Below are positions 19,357-27,723 of a stretch of DNA of 51,765 nt, piece after piece. Location: positions 1 to 51,765 of IMG/VR virus record IMGVR_UViG_3300027782_000120; one strand, 5' to 3'. Position 1 is the stretch's first letter. Every line of letters starts with the position of its first letter. The notes beneath the pieces were generated by a model. That model did no database searches. It saw only the letters and a list, made by a program, of their open reading frames with translations, and was not told where the DNA came from. Source of the stretch: a virus. The position numbers and the translations under genes are program-made.

Positions 19357-19971
19357 ATGAAAGTTACCCTCGAACAATTATGCAATTTCTTTGAAGACAC
19401 AGACGATTTCGTTCTCAAGAATTTTGTTGATCCAATTAATCAAGTAATCGAAGATTTTGATATTAATACACCTCAGCGACTAGCAATGTTCCTTGCTCAA
19501 GTCGGTCATGAATCTGGTGGATTAACTAAGCTGCATGAAAATCTAAACTACAAAGCGGATAGACTTGCACAAATCTTCCCCAAATATTTCAAGGGAGTAG
19601 ATACAAGTGAATACGCTCACAATCCTGAAAGAATTGCTAATCTTGTCTATGCATCTCGCATGGGTAATGGCGCTGTTGAGTCTGGTGACGGTTATCGTTT
19701 CCGTGGGCGAGGGGCTATTCAATTAACGGGTCGCTCGAACTACACAGCATGCGGCGGTGATCTTGAAGTCGACTTGATCAATAATCCTGATTGGCTAGAA
19801 ACGCCAGAAGGCGCTCTCATGTCTGCTGCTTGGTTCTGGGATCAGCACGACCTCAATGACTGGGCAGACAAAGGCGATGTTCTTACGGTAACCAAGAAGA
19901 TCAATGGTGGTACTATCGGTCTTGATGAACGTAAAGAATTGTATGAAGAGGCTCTCAAAGTTTTTGCTTGA
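19357..19971 (+). CDS. endolysin, GH19 chitinase-like lysozyme
   Basis: The 204-residue product is a single-domain GH19 muramidase-like endolysin. Residues 44-61 read MFLAQVGHESGGLTKLHE, with Glu52 as general acid and Glu61 as probable second catalytic residue. YRFRGRGAIQLTGRSNY is the substrate-cleft segment. It has no signal peptide or anchor, so it needs a holin for access to the wall. It follows a late-type motif and a leader hairpin. The stop overlaps the upstream part of the next open frame. Confidence 0.93.
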   Translation: MKVTLEQLCNFFEDTDDFVLKNFVDPINQVIEDFDINTPQRLAMFLAQVGHESGGLTKLHENLNYKADRLAQIFPKYFKGVDTSEYAHNPERIANLVYASRMGNGAVESGDGYRFRGRGAIQLTGRSNYTACGGDLEVDLINNPDWLETPEGALMSAAWFWDQHDLNDWADKGDVLTVTKKINGGTIGLDERKELYEEALKVFA

Positions 19972-19982
19972 TAGGATATATT

Positions 19983-21473
19983 ATGAATATTGGTTATGCT
20001 GTTGTTGAACATTTGGACAAAAATCCAAATCAAGTCGTTTTTGAAAACGGTGAACATGTTCTTTATGGAAAACAATTTAGAAACAACATAGTTAGTTTTG
20101 CGCAAAAGATGAGAGAGCTAGGAGTAACACCTGACTCTCTCATTGCTGTTAAGATTGGCCATAATGATATTGACATCGCTCTGACATTAAACTATGCTAC
20201 CTGTTTGATTGGTTGCTCTTGGACTAGAGCAAATGTTTTTATCATGAACGAGTATCATGATAGAATAACACACATCTTTTACTCGACAAATGACTACGAA
20301 GACTCGCGAGCTACATTTATCGATGAAAGTTGGTATACTAGTAGTACAGAGTTTAACTTCGTAGATCATTCAAAACCAGACGATGTATGGATGGTAAATT
20401 ATTCATCTGGCACGACTGGTCTTCCAAAAACTATGAACATTACATATAAGAACTACTGGCACCGCTTGTTTGATTGTGCTAGAGAAGTTGATAATGCTGA
20501 TCGGTTAGCATTGCTTTATCATCCTACTAAGTCAACAGCAATGTATGAAGTTTCAAATGCTGTGTTCAATAATTTGCCAGTGATACTCAACTTCAAGTAT
20601 GAAGATCTTGATCATGAAAGAACTGTAAAGCTGAGTGGGTCACAACTCCAGCATGTTGGACTTATTGGAGATAGACCAGCGCCAGTGAAGCCGTTCAAAG
20701 CAATTGCTGATCCTGCTGGCGCCGCTCTGACACCTGAGAAGCTAAAGCTGTTCCTGTCTCACTTTACGATGTGCACTTCACCATATGGCTCAACTGAATG
20801 CGGAAGAACGTCACATGTTCTCATGTCAGAACCAGAGCAGTGGGATGGTTCTGTTGGTACTATTATGGTTTGTACTGAAGTTCAAATTGTAGATAAGGAT
20901 CATAATGAGCTACCGCCAAATACTGAAGGTATAATTCGAATTAAAACACCAAGAGCAATTAGTTGTTACACAAACTCAGAAGAAGCAACGACTAGATGTT
21001 TCTATGATGGATGGTTTTATCCCCTCGATCTAGGCAAAATGACAGAAGATGGCAGGTTGTTTATTACTGGTAGAATTGATAAGTCGTTTTTAAATATTGG
21101 TGGTATCAAAATTAATACAGCTGAAATTGAAAAGGCTATCATGACACTGCCGATTATTGATGACTGTTCTGTGTTCAAGTGTGAAGATTTCGCCGTTCAC
21201 CAACAACTCTCTGCTATGGTGATAATCAATGATTATGATAGGGTGAAATTTCTAGAAGATATTAATAAAACTGGTATTGAACCAACTAATGAATTCTTTT
21301 TCTACTTCTTGCTGGGCGGAGCGGTTAAAGATGTTTGTTTATATCACAACAATGACATGTCGAAGATGCCAGTCAATATCTACCTTGTTGATGAAATAAC
21401 ACTGAATGATAATGGAAAACCATCAAAGAATATTAGTTCGCTCGAACTAGAGCGATACAAGAAAATATCTTGA
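19983..21473 (+). CDS. AMP-binding enzyme (ANL superfamily), second copy
   Basis: The 496-residue product has the ANL core: YSSGTTGLPK near residues 136-145, YGSTE, a GWFYPLDLGKM motif, the hinge FITGRIDKSFLNIGGIKIN, and a late GKPSK segment that could supply the C-terminal lysine. It is divergent from the minus-strand ligase at 10892-12364, so it is not a recent duplicate. It would activate an acid as an acyl adenylate. It starts after a TAGGATAT site next to the endolysin. Its stop overlaps the -35 of the polymerase promoter. Confidence 0.85.
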   Translation: MNIGYAVVEHLDKNPNQVVFENGEHVLYGKQFRNNIVSFAQKMRELGVTPDSLIAVKIGHNDIDIALTLNYATCLIGCSWTRANVFIMNEYHDRITHIFYSTNDYEDSRATFIDESWYTSSTEFNFVDHSKPDDVWMVNYSSGTTGLPKTMNITYKNYWHRLFDCAREVDNADRLALLYHPTKSTAMYEVSNAVFNNLPVILNFKYEDLDHERTVKLSGSQLQHVGLIGDRPAPVKPFKAIADPAGAALTPEKLKLFLSHFTMCTSPYGSTECGRTSHVLMSEPEQWDGSVGTIMVCTEVQIVDKDHNELPPNTEGIIRIKTPRAISCYTNSEEATTRCFYDGWFYPLDLGKMTEDGRLFITGRIDKSFLNIGGIKINTAEIEKAIMTLPIIDDCSVFKCEDFAVHQQLSAMVIINDYDRVKFLEDINKTGIEPTNEFFFYFLLGGAVKDVCLYHNNDMSKMPVNIYLVDEITLNDNGKPSKNISSLELERYKKIS

Positions 21474-21498
21474 CATTTACCCTAATTTAAGCTAGAAT
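21470..21498 (+). promoter_or_regulatory. sigma70-like promoter of the DNA polymerase gene
   Basis: TTGACA at 21470-21475 and TAGAAT at 21493-21498 have a 17-base spacer. The -35 overlaps the stop codon of the ligase gene. Confidence 0.85.
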
Positions 21499-21523
21499 AG
21501 TTCTTCAGTAGTTTGGAGGAATG

Positions 21524-24001
21524 ATGAAGTTTTACACAAGCGTATACCAGCGATTTGATAAAATTTATGTCCGTGGTTATGAAGATGGTCAGAGAGTAGA
21601 GTTCGTCGAGAAGTATAAGCCATACCTCTTCCTTCCCAAGAAGGATGGGTTTTATCGCACATTGGAAGGCAAACAAGTCGACAAGATGCAGTTTGATTCT
21701 ATTTCAGATGCTCGTGACTTTTGTGAGAAGTACAAGGACGTATCGAACTTCGACTACTACGGTTTCAACAACTACCAATATGTGTTCATGTATGACTACT
21801 ACAACGGCGAGATCCAGTACGATCCGTCGCTTGTTTCAGTAGTGACTATCGATATCGAGTGCGCCGCTGACGAGGGTTTCCCAGACATTCAGAAGGCTGA
21901 TAAAGAAATCACAGCTATCACTCTACGTAAGAACGGCAAGAACATTGTGTTCGGCTGTGGTGAGTATGTTGCACACAACGAGGAAACTAAGTACATCCGT
22001 TGCAAGGATGAGTACGAGCTACTCGACAAGTTCATCAAGGTGTGGAACCATCCTACCTGGAAGCCAGATGTTGTTACTGGTTGGAACATTGAGTTCTTCG
22101 ATATTCCTTACACAGTCAACCGTATCAAGAACGTACTAGGCGAGGATCAGGCTAAGAAGCTCTCACCTTGGGGTATTCTTGACGAGAAGGATGTTGAATT
22201 CAAAGGTAAGAAGAACCAAACGTTCAGCCCAGCTGGTATTGCTGTGTTGGATTACTATCAACTGTATCGCAAGTTCAGCTTCGGCAATCAGGAGAGCTAT
22301 AAGCTAGACTACATTTCCCAGGTTGAGTTAGGCGAGCAGAAGGTAGACTACTCAGAGTATGGTTCGCTCCTTGAGTTATACAAGAGCAACTTTCAGAAGT
22401 TCATTGAATATAATATTCATGACTGTGTGTTGGTCGATAGGCTTGATGAGAAGCTTAAATTTATCGAGCAGGTAATGGCGCTCGCCTACGACGGAAAGGT
22501 AAACTACCACGACACTATGACTACTGTTCGTCCCTGGGATGTTATCATTCATAACTATCTCTTGGACCGCCGTATCGTCATCCCTCAGTTCGAAGCCTCG
22601 CGTGAGGAATTTGAACTAGTCGGTGGCTACGTAAAGGAGCCTAAAATTGGTCTCAGTAAGTGGGTTGTGTCGTTCGATTTGAACAGCCTGTATCCTCATC
22701 TTATTATGCAGTATAATATCAGCCCCGAAACATTTGTTAAACGTTGGGATGAAATGCCTTCCGTTGATAATATTCTTAATGGTGTAAATTATGAATTTCA
22801 TCTTCGTAATCATGATTACGCATACGCCGCCAATGGTTGTATGTACCGTAAGGACAAGCAAGGCTTTCTCCCTGCATTGATGGAGAAGATGTACGACGAT
22901 CGTGTTGAATATAAGAAGAAGATGATCGAGGCGAAAAAGCGTTACGAGCAAACGCATGCGCGAGAGGATGAAATGATGATCGCTCGCTATCATAATATGC
23001 AGATGGCTAAGAAAATTCAGCTTAACTCAGCTTACGGCGCTCTGGGTAATCGTTACTTCCGTTGGTTCAGCTTCAATAATGCAGAAGCCATCACGATGTC
23101 TGGTCAGTTGTCTATTCGTTTCATCGAGAAGAAGATGAACGAATTTATGAACAAGATGTGTAAAACAAAGAACATTGATTTTGTTATTGCATCTGACACA
23201 GATTCGATTTATGTAACCTTTGATCGACTCATCCCAAATGGTAGTAATGAACTTGAAGCTGTCAAGCTGATTGATAAATTTTGCGAAACTAAAATTCAAC
23301 ATTATCTCGATAAGTGCTATGATGAGCTTGCTGGTATGATGAACGCTCGTCAGCAGAAGATGCAGATGAAGCGTGAGACTATCGCCAACAAGGGTATCTG
23401 GCGTGGCAAGAAGATGTACATCCTTAATGCTTGGAACGTCGAGGGTGTGCAGTATGATAAACCAAAGCTGAAGATTCAAGGTATTGAGGCTGTTCGCTCG
23501 TCTACTCCTCATGCATGTCGTGTGAAGATTAAGGAAGCTTTGTCTCTGATTATGAACCATAATGAAGCTGATCTTCAGAAGTTCGTTTCCGACTTTCGTG
23601 ATGAATTTATGGAGCTACCTTTTGAACAGGTCGCCTTTCCTCGTGGTGTCAAGGGGATGGGTAAATATTCAAGCAAGAAAGAAATCTACATCAAGGGCAC
23701 TCCTATCCAAGTTAAGGGCGCACTGTTGTTTAATTCGTTGCTGAAGAGTAACGATATTAGAACGATCCCACCGATCCAGGATGGTGATAAGATCAAATTC
23801 GCTTATCTTAAGCTGCCCAATCCTATCGGTGATACTGTTATTGCAACTCCTGATGAGCTACCTAAAGAATTCAAACTCGATAAGTATATCGATCGTGAGC
23901 TGCAATTTAGCAAAAGCTTCGTAGAACCGCTACGCTCAATTACCGAAGTTATCAACTGGGAAGTTGAACAGAGAGCAACATTGGAGGATTTCTTTGGCTA
24001 A
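21524..24001 (+). CDS. 43: family B DNA polymerase (T4 gp43-like)
   Basis: The 825-residue replicative polymerase has a 3'-5' exonuclease domain with Asp110 and Glu112 in TIDIECA, plus NIHDCVLVDRL. The polymerase domain has DLNSLYPHL with Asp385, the fingers segment with QLNSAYGALGNRY, and the catalytic motif ASDTDSIYV with Asp558 and Asp560. The length fits T4 gp43 (about 900) and its marine relatives. GGAGGA favours the second ATG (21524), which also matches the MK(E)FY start of T4. A perfect early promoter lies upstream. Confidence 0.96.
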   Translation: MKFYTSVYQRFDKIYVRGYEDGQRVEFVEKYKPYLFLPKKDGFYRTLEGKQVDKMQFDSISDARDFCEKYKDVSNFDYYGFNNYQYVFMYDYYNGEIQYDPSLVSVVTIDIECAADEGFPDIQKADKEITAITLRKNGKNIVFGCGEYVAHNEETKYIRCKDEYELLDKFIKVWNHPTWKPDVVTGWNIEFFDIPYTVNRIKNVLGEDQAKKLSPWGILDEKDVEFKGKKNQTFSPAGIAVLDYYQLYRKFSFGNQESYKLDYISQVELGEQKVDYSEYGSLLELYKSNFQKFIEYNIHDCVLVDRLDEKLKFIEQVMALAYDGKVNYHDTMTTVRPWDVIIHNYLLDRRIVIPQFEASREEFELVGGYVKEPKIGLSKWVVSFDLNSLYPHLIMQYNISPETFVKRWDEMPSVDNILNGVNYEFHLRNHDYAYAANGCMYRKDKQGFLPALMEKMYDDRVEYKKKMIEAKKRYEQTHAREDEMMIARYHNMQMAKKIQLNSAYGALGNRYFRWFSFNNAEAITMSGQLSIRFIEKKMNEFMNKMCKTKNIDFVIASDTDSIYVTFDRLIPNGSNELEAVKLIDKFCETKIQHYLDKCYDELAGMMNARQQKMQMKRETIANKGIWRGKKMYILNAWNVEGVQYDKPKLKIQGIEAVRSSTPHACRVKIKEALSLIMNHNEADLQKFVSDFRDEFMELPFEQVAFPRGVKGMGKYSSKKEIYIKGTPIQVKGALLFNSLLKSNDIRTIPPIQDGDKIKFAYLKLPNPIGDTVIATPDELPKEFKLDKYIDRELQFSKSFVEPLRSITEVINWEVEQRATLEDFFG

Positions 24002-24230
24002 AAAAAAGAAAAACAAAAAGTTAACTCTCAATCAACTTGACAAAATGCCTTTTGAAAAAAGAGAAAAATATAGAGATAAAATGAGGAAGGAAGCAGCGAC
24101 TACCAAATCTTTTAGAACGCCACAATCATTTGGAGCTGCAAGTAAATGTGTTTCTTTAACATTGGAAGAATATTTGGCAAATTCACCAAACCCAGAAATA
24201 ATAAGGATTATCGATGAAAGTAGACATTAA
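23994..24230 (+). CDS. small basic protein of unknown function
   Basis: The 78-residue lysine-rich product starts at TTG, with GGAGG at 23983-23987 placed six bases before it. It overlaps the end of the polymerase gene by eight bases. The first 40 residues are strongly basic and helical. The position between polymerase and uvsX suggests a replication accessory, which is inference. Its 3' end overlaps the next gene. Confidence 0.65.
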   Translation: MAKKKKNKKLTLNQLDKMPFEKREKYRDKMRKEAATTKSFRTPQSFGAASKCVSLTLEEYLANSPNPEIIRIIDESRH

Positions 24231-24444
24231 GTTGGACGAAGATAATGACTTTGGTTTCTCATTTGCACACACAGATGATATTAAAACAGAAGCCAACGAT
24301 AAGGTTGATGGTTTGAGGAAGATGATTATGCCTCTCCTCAACAACCTCATGAAGAACCCAGAGAAGGATACTATCGTTTGGCCAGATCGTGAGAAGAAGA
24401 TCAAGGCGTTCATCAAGAAGATGGATGACTACATTAGTTCTTGA
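24214..24444 (+). CDS. small acidic protein of unknown function
   Basis: The 76-residue product is rich in Asp and Lys and probably helical (LRKMIMPLLNNLMKNPE). It overlaps the preceding gene by 17 bases. Its stop codon overlaps the -35 of the uvsX promoter. No family is recognised. Confidence 0.7.
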   Translation: MKVDIKLDEDNDFGFSFAHTDDIKTEANDKVDGLRKMIMPLLNNLMKNPEKDTIVWPDREKKIKAFIKKMDDYISS

Positions 24445-24469
24445 CATCTGCTATAATGTACGGTATAAT
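24441..24469 (+). promoter_or_regulatory. sigma70-like promoter of uvsX
   Basis: TTGACA at 24441-24446 and TATAAT at 24464-24469 are perfect hexamers with a 17-base spacer. A second TATAAT-like hexamer lies inside the spacer. Confidence 0.88.
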
Positions 24470-24525
24470 ATACTATGCTAAGAGATTGGTTCTTTATAAG
24501 AAATCCACACACAAGAGGAAATTAC

Positions 24526-25566
24526 ATGTCGCTTAAAGAACGTTTGATTAAGAATTCTACTATCGATCTAACTGCTACTCTTGAAGATAGCAAGATCTTC
24601 ACCAAGAAGGATATGATCCCTACCTCTGTACCTATGATCAACGTAGCGTTGTCAGGGTCAGTAGACGGTGGCATCACTCCTGGTCTCACTATGCTTGCTG
24701 GCCCTTCGAAGCACTTCAAGACTGGTTTCGCTCTACTCCTCGCCTCTGCTTTTCTAAAGAAGTACAAAGATGGAATTATTCTCTTTTATGATTCTGAGTT
24801 TGGTACTCCTCAGTCATATTTTAGCACTTTTAATATTCCTTTCGATTCTGTAGTACATACACCGATCACTGATATCGAAGAATTGAAGTTTGATATTATG
24901 CAACAGATCAAGGAACTAGGTCGCGATGATCATGTAATGATTGTTATCGACTCTATCGGTAACCTTGCTTCTAAGAAGGAAGTTGAAGACGCTCTCGATG
25001 GCAAGAGTGTTGCTGACATGACTCGTGCCAAACAGCTGAAATCACTGTTCCGTATGATCACACCCCATCTGTCTCTGAAGGACATTCCGATGGCAGTGAT
25101 CAATCATACGTATAAGGAAATTGGTCTATACCCCAAGGATATCGTTGGCGGTGGCACGGGTTCTTATTATGGCTCTGATAACATTTGGATTCTCGGGCGT
25201 CAGCAAGAAAAGGATGCCGATGGTATTTCTGGTTACCATTTCGTAATTAACGTGGAGAAGTCGCGATATGTTAAAGAAAAGTCTAAGATTCCTATCACTG
25301 TTTCATTCGAGGGAGGTATTAATCGCTGGTCTGGCTTGCTTGATGTCGCTCTCGATGGTGGCTTTATTGTTAAGCCTAAAAATGGATGGTATGCTACGGT
25401 GGATAGAAATACTGGCGAAGTTCGTCAGCCTTCAATGAGAGCTAACGATATTATTGACAACAAAAAGTTCTGGATGGATATGTTTTCTGATACAGACTTT
25501 GCAAAGTATATCGAAAACAAATACAAGATGGGTGTTGGCGCTATTATGGAGAACGATGATGAGTAA
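24526..25566 (+). CDS. uvsX: RecA-like recombinase UvsX
   Basis: The 346-residue RecA-fold recombinase has a T4 UvsX-type Walker A loop, GPSKHFKT, at 59-66. Walker B is MIVIDSIGNL, followed by the segment AVINHTYKEIG that ends in the DNA-binding loop GGGTGSYYG. It loads on single-stranded DNA and drives strand invasion for recombination-dependent replication. The ATG at 24526 follows GAGGAAA. The upstream open frame would start within the promoter region and is not used. Confidence 0.95.
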   Translation: MSLKERLIKNSTIDLTATLEDSKIFTKKDMIPTSVPMINVALSGSVDGGITPGLTMLAGPSKHFKTGFALLLASAFLKKYKDGIILFYDSEFGTPQSYFSTFNIPFDSVVHTPITDIEELKFDIMQQIKELGRDDHVMIVIDSIGNLASKKEVEDALDGKSVADMTRAKQLKSLFRMITPHLSLKDIPMAVINHTYKEIGLYPKDIVGGGTGSYYGSDNIWILGRQQEKDADGISGYHFVINVEKSRYVKEKSKIPITVSFEGGINRWSGLLDVALDGGFIVKPKNGWYATVDRNTGEVRQPSMRANDIIDNKKFWMDMFSDTDFAKYIENKYKMGVGAIMENDDE

Positions 25567-25780
25567 GGTTTTATCTGAATTTTGGAGTGATGATCACTAT
25601 AAGAAGGCTTTGGTTTTCGTCGATACTAACACACAGTGTTATTTCGTTGAGTGTTACGACGTACACATGAGTGGATTAAAGATTGTAGATACTATTTCTT
25701 TCCCTGGAAAGAGCCTTCGATATGCTGAAGACGCAGCTGAGAATTTTACGCTTGGTATTTTAAATGTCAAAGCTTCTTAA
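25559..25780 (+). CDS. small protein of unknown function between uvsX and helicase
   Basis: The 73-residue product overlaps the uvsX stop by eight bases. It looks like a small alpha/beta domain (KKALVFVDTNTQCYFVECYD). No family is recognised. Confidence 0.7.
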   Translation: MSKVLSEFWSDDHYKKALVFVDTNTQCYFVECYDVHMSGLKIVDTISFPGKSLRYAEDAAENFTLGILNVKAS

Positions 25781-25800
25781 TTATACAGCACCATTAAGAC

Positions 25801-25826
25801 CCTCGGTGGAAGTAGGTTCACCGAGG
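25801..25826 (+). other. hairpin before the helicase gene
   Basis: CCTCGGTG at 25801-25808 pairs perfectly with CACCGAGG at 25819-25826 around a ten-base loop. No T tract follows. It lies 26 bases before the helicase Shine-Dalgarno and may be an RNA-processing or translation-control site. Confidence 0.55.
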
Positions 25827-25861
25827 TTGGCGAAGTTTGCAAAAGATGTACAGGAGAATAA

Positions 25862-27301
25862 GTGGACATGGCGATTGAAAATGCGATTCTTGGGAATTTG
25901 GTATACAATGAAGAATACAGTAGAAAGTGCATACCCTTTCTCAAAGAGGAATATTTCACATCGCAGGATCAAAAAACTGTATTCCGACTCATCAAAGAAT
26001 ATGTAGACAAGTACAATGCATTCCCCTCAAAGGAAGCTCTGGCGATTGATCTATCGAACAAGGATGGCCTCGGCGAAGAGACTTTTAAGCAATCTAAGGA
26101 CGTAATCAGTGGGCTTGTTCAAGACACAGAAACCCAAATCGATTGGCTCTTGGACCAAACAGAGAAGTTCTGTCAGGACAAAGCAATCTATAATGCGATC
26201 ATGGCGTCAATCGGGATTCTTGATGACAGTACTGGAAAAACCTCAAAAGGCTCTATACCACAGATCCTTTCGGACGCACTTGCAGTATCCTTTGACACAC
26301 ATATTGGTCATGACTTCATTGAAGATGCGGATTCACGCTATGAATTCTACCACAGGAAGGAAGATCGAGTCCCGTTCGATCTTGAATACCTTAACAAAGC
26401 AACCAATGGTGGGTTGCCTAATAAAACGCTAAACATTGCACTCGCGGGTACTGGCGTAGGTAAGTCTTTGTTTATGTGTCATTGTGCAGCAGCTAATTTG
26501 ATCAACGGATTGAATGTGCTGTACATTACGATGGAGATGGCGGAAGAAAAGATTGCAGAGCGTATTGACGCTAACCTGCTTGACACTCCTATCGATCAAC
26601 TATCGCTATTGCCCAAGGATGTTTACGATAAAAAGGTTCTGCGTATTCGTAATAAAACCAAAGGCAAGCTGATCGTTAAGGAGTACCCTACAGCATGTGC
26701 AGGATCTGCTAACTTCCGCCATCTTCTCAACGAACTGAAGCTGAAGAAGAATTTTGAACCTCATATTATCTATATCGACTATTTGAATATCTGCATGTCA
26801 TCGAGGATTAAAAATGGAGCCAACGTCAATTCTTATACCCTTATCAAAGCAATTGCCGAAGAACTCAGGGGACTTGCAGTGGAATTTAATGTTCCTATCG
26901 TCTCTGCGACTCAAACAACTCGAAGCGGATATTCGAACAGCGACGTGGGACTGGAAGATACATCAGAATCCTTTGGACTCCCAGCCACAGCTGATTTTAT
27001 GTTTGCGCTCATCAAACAGTCCGACGAAATGGAGCACCTCGATCAAATATTGGTTAAGCAGCTCAAAAATCGCTATAATGATCCAGGGTTGTTTACTAAG
27101 TTTGTTGTTGGTGTGGATCGCAGCAAGATGCGGCTATACGATGTAGAGCAATCTGCTCAAGAAGATATTTCTGATGGTCCTAAAAAGAAGAAGAAAGGTC
27201 GTGACGAAGACAAGTCTGTGTTTGACAACAGTAAGTTTATGACTGAAGATACCGAACGTAACAAGCCAAAATCTAAATTTAAATTTGAGGGGTTTAAATG
27301 A
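25862..27301 (+). CDS. 41: DnaB-like replicative helicase (T4 gp41-like)
   Basis: The 479-residue product aligns by eye with T4 gp41 along its length. Shared segments include EYF near the start, FDTHIGHDFIEDADSRYEFY, the Walker A loop GTGVGKS at 196-202, LYITMEMAEEKIAERIDANLLD, the Walker B strand HIIYIDYLNI, and SESFGLPATADFMFA. It unwinds DNA 5'-3' on the lagging strand and works with the primase encoded at 44384. AGGAG lies five bases before GTG 25862, so GTG is the likely start; ATG 25868 is the alternative. Confidence 0.95.
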   Translation: MDMAIENAILGNLVYNEEYSRKCIPFLKEEYFTSQDQKTVFRLIKEYVDKYNAFPSKEALAIDLSNKDGLGEETFKQSKDVISGLVQDTETQIDWLLDQTEKFCQDKAIYNAIMASIGILDDSTGKTSKGSIPQILSDALAVSFDTHIGHDFIEDADSRYEFYHRKEDRVPFDLEYLNKATNGGLPNKTLNIALAGTGVGKSLFMCHCAAANLINGLNVLYITMEMAEEKIAERIDANLLDTPIDQLSLLPKDVYDKKVLRIRNKTKGKLIVKEYPTACAGSANFRHLLNELKLKKNFEPHIIYIDYLNICMSSRIKNGANVNSYTLIKAIAEELRGLAVEFNVPIVSATQTTRSGYSNSDVGLEDTSESFGLPATADFMFALIKQSDEMEHLDQILVKQLKNRYNDPGLFTKFVVGVDRSKMRLYDVEQSAQEDISDGPKKKKKGRDEDKSVFDNSKFMTEDTERNKPKSKFKFEGFK

Positions 27302-27534
27302 GCAAGCGTAAGATGAATTATGACCTTATCGAAGGTCGTGCGAATCGCGACATGTATGATGTACTTGAAACTCTAACAGATCAGGTTATCAAGTCGTTTC
27401 CTGGCGAAGACTTCTTGAAGGCTCGGACATTTATGCGACATTTAAACCTTGGTGGTGGGTTTGATGGTTGGACGCCTTCTTTTTTAGTAAAAAATATTTC
27501 AGTAAGTAAGAAAAAAGTCGTCACAGCTGTATAA
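27298..27534 (+). CDS. small protein of unknown function
   Basis: The 78-residue product overlaps the helicase stop by four bases (ATGA). It is probably helical in its first half and ends in a short basic strand. No family is recognised. Its stop codon overlaps the TATAAATA motif at 27530. Confidence 0.7.
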   Translation: MSKRKMNYDLIEGRANRDMYDVLETLTDQVIKSFPGEDFLKARTFMRHLNLGGGFDGWTPSFLVKNISVSKKKVVTAV

Positions 27535-27537
27535 ATA
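27530..27537 (+). promoter_or_regulatory. T4-late-type promoter TATAAATA
   Basis: A perfect octamer overlaps the stop codon of the preceding gene. No sizeable gene follows before the terminator at 27650, so it may drive a small RNA. Confidence 0.55.
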
Positions 27538-27542
27538 ATCTC

Positions 27543-27676
27543 AGAAATGATATGTATTACGTTTTAACGTACGAGGCACGAGGCTTATTAGGCTACGGAA
27601 TAGTCAGGAGAAAACGGTGGGGTTCCGCCTGACCATATCAATCTGTTCGGGGAGGATCGAAAGGTCCTCCCTTTTT
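27543..27676 (+). ncRNA. candidate late small RNA with its own promoter and terminator
   Basis: The 190-base gap between genes contains a perfect late-type octamer at 27530, then hairpins, then a terminator. Hairpins include TACGTT/AACGTA around 27557-27571 and GTCAGG 27603-27608/CCTGAC 27628-27633, with CGG/CCG stacked inside. A transcript would be about 130 nt. A 26-codon ORF (27552-27632) lies inside it without a clear ribosome-binding site, so a micropeptide is the alternative. Confidence 0.42.
27650..27676 (+). terminator. Rho-independent terminator
   Basis: GGGAGGATC 27650-27658 pairs with GGTCCTCCC 27663-27671 around GAAA, and five T follow. It separates the replication block from the virion genes. 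Confidence 0.92.
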
Positions 27677-27689
27677 CATTTACTTTTTG

Positions 27690-27697
27690 TATAAATA
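27690..27697 (+). promoter_or_regulatory. T4-late-type promoter TATAAATA
   Basis: A perfect octamer 26 bases before the ATG at 27724. It begins the run of virion genes. Confidence 0.65.
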
Positions 27698-27723
27698 GGA
27701 TATAATCATATCTGGAGCTTAGT

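Noticed and set aside
22616-23560. Two minus-strand open frames of 125 and 177 codons within the polymerase gene
   Set aside because: They are antisense shadows of gp43 with no independent start signals.
25764-26006. 80-codon open frame overlapping the helicase start
   Set aside because: Most of it is the helicase gene read in another frame, and no Shine-Dalgarno precedes it. A short leader peptide cannot be excluded.
27552-27632. 26-codon ORF in the gap after the helicase operon
   Set aside because: There is no convincing ribosome-binding site and it overlaps the hairpin stem. It is mentioned as the alternative to a small RNA but not called as a gene.
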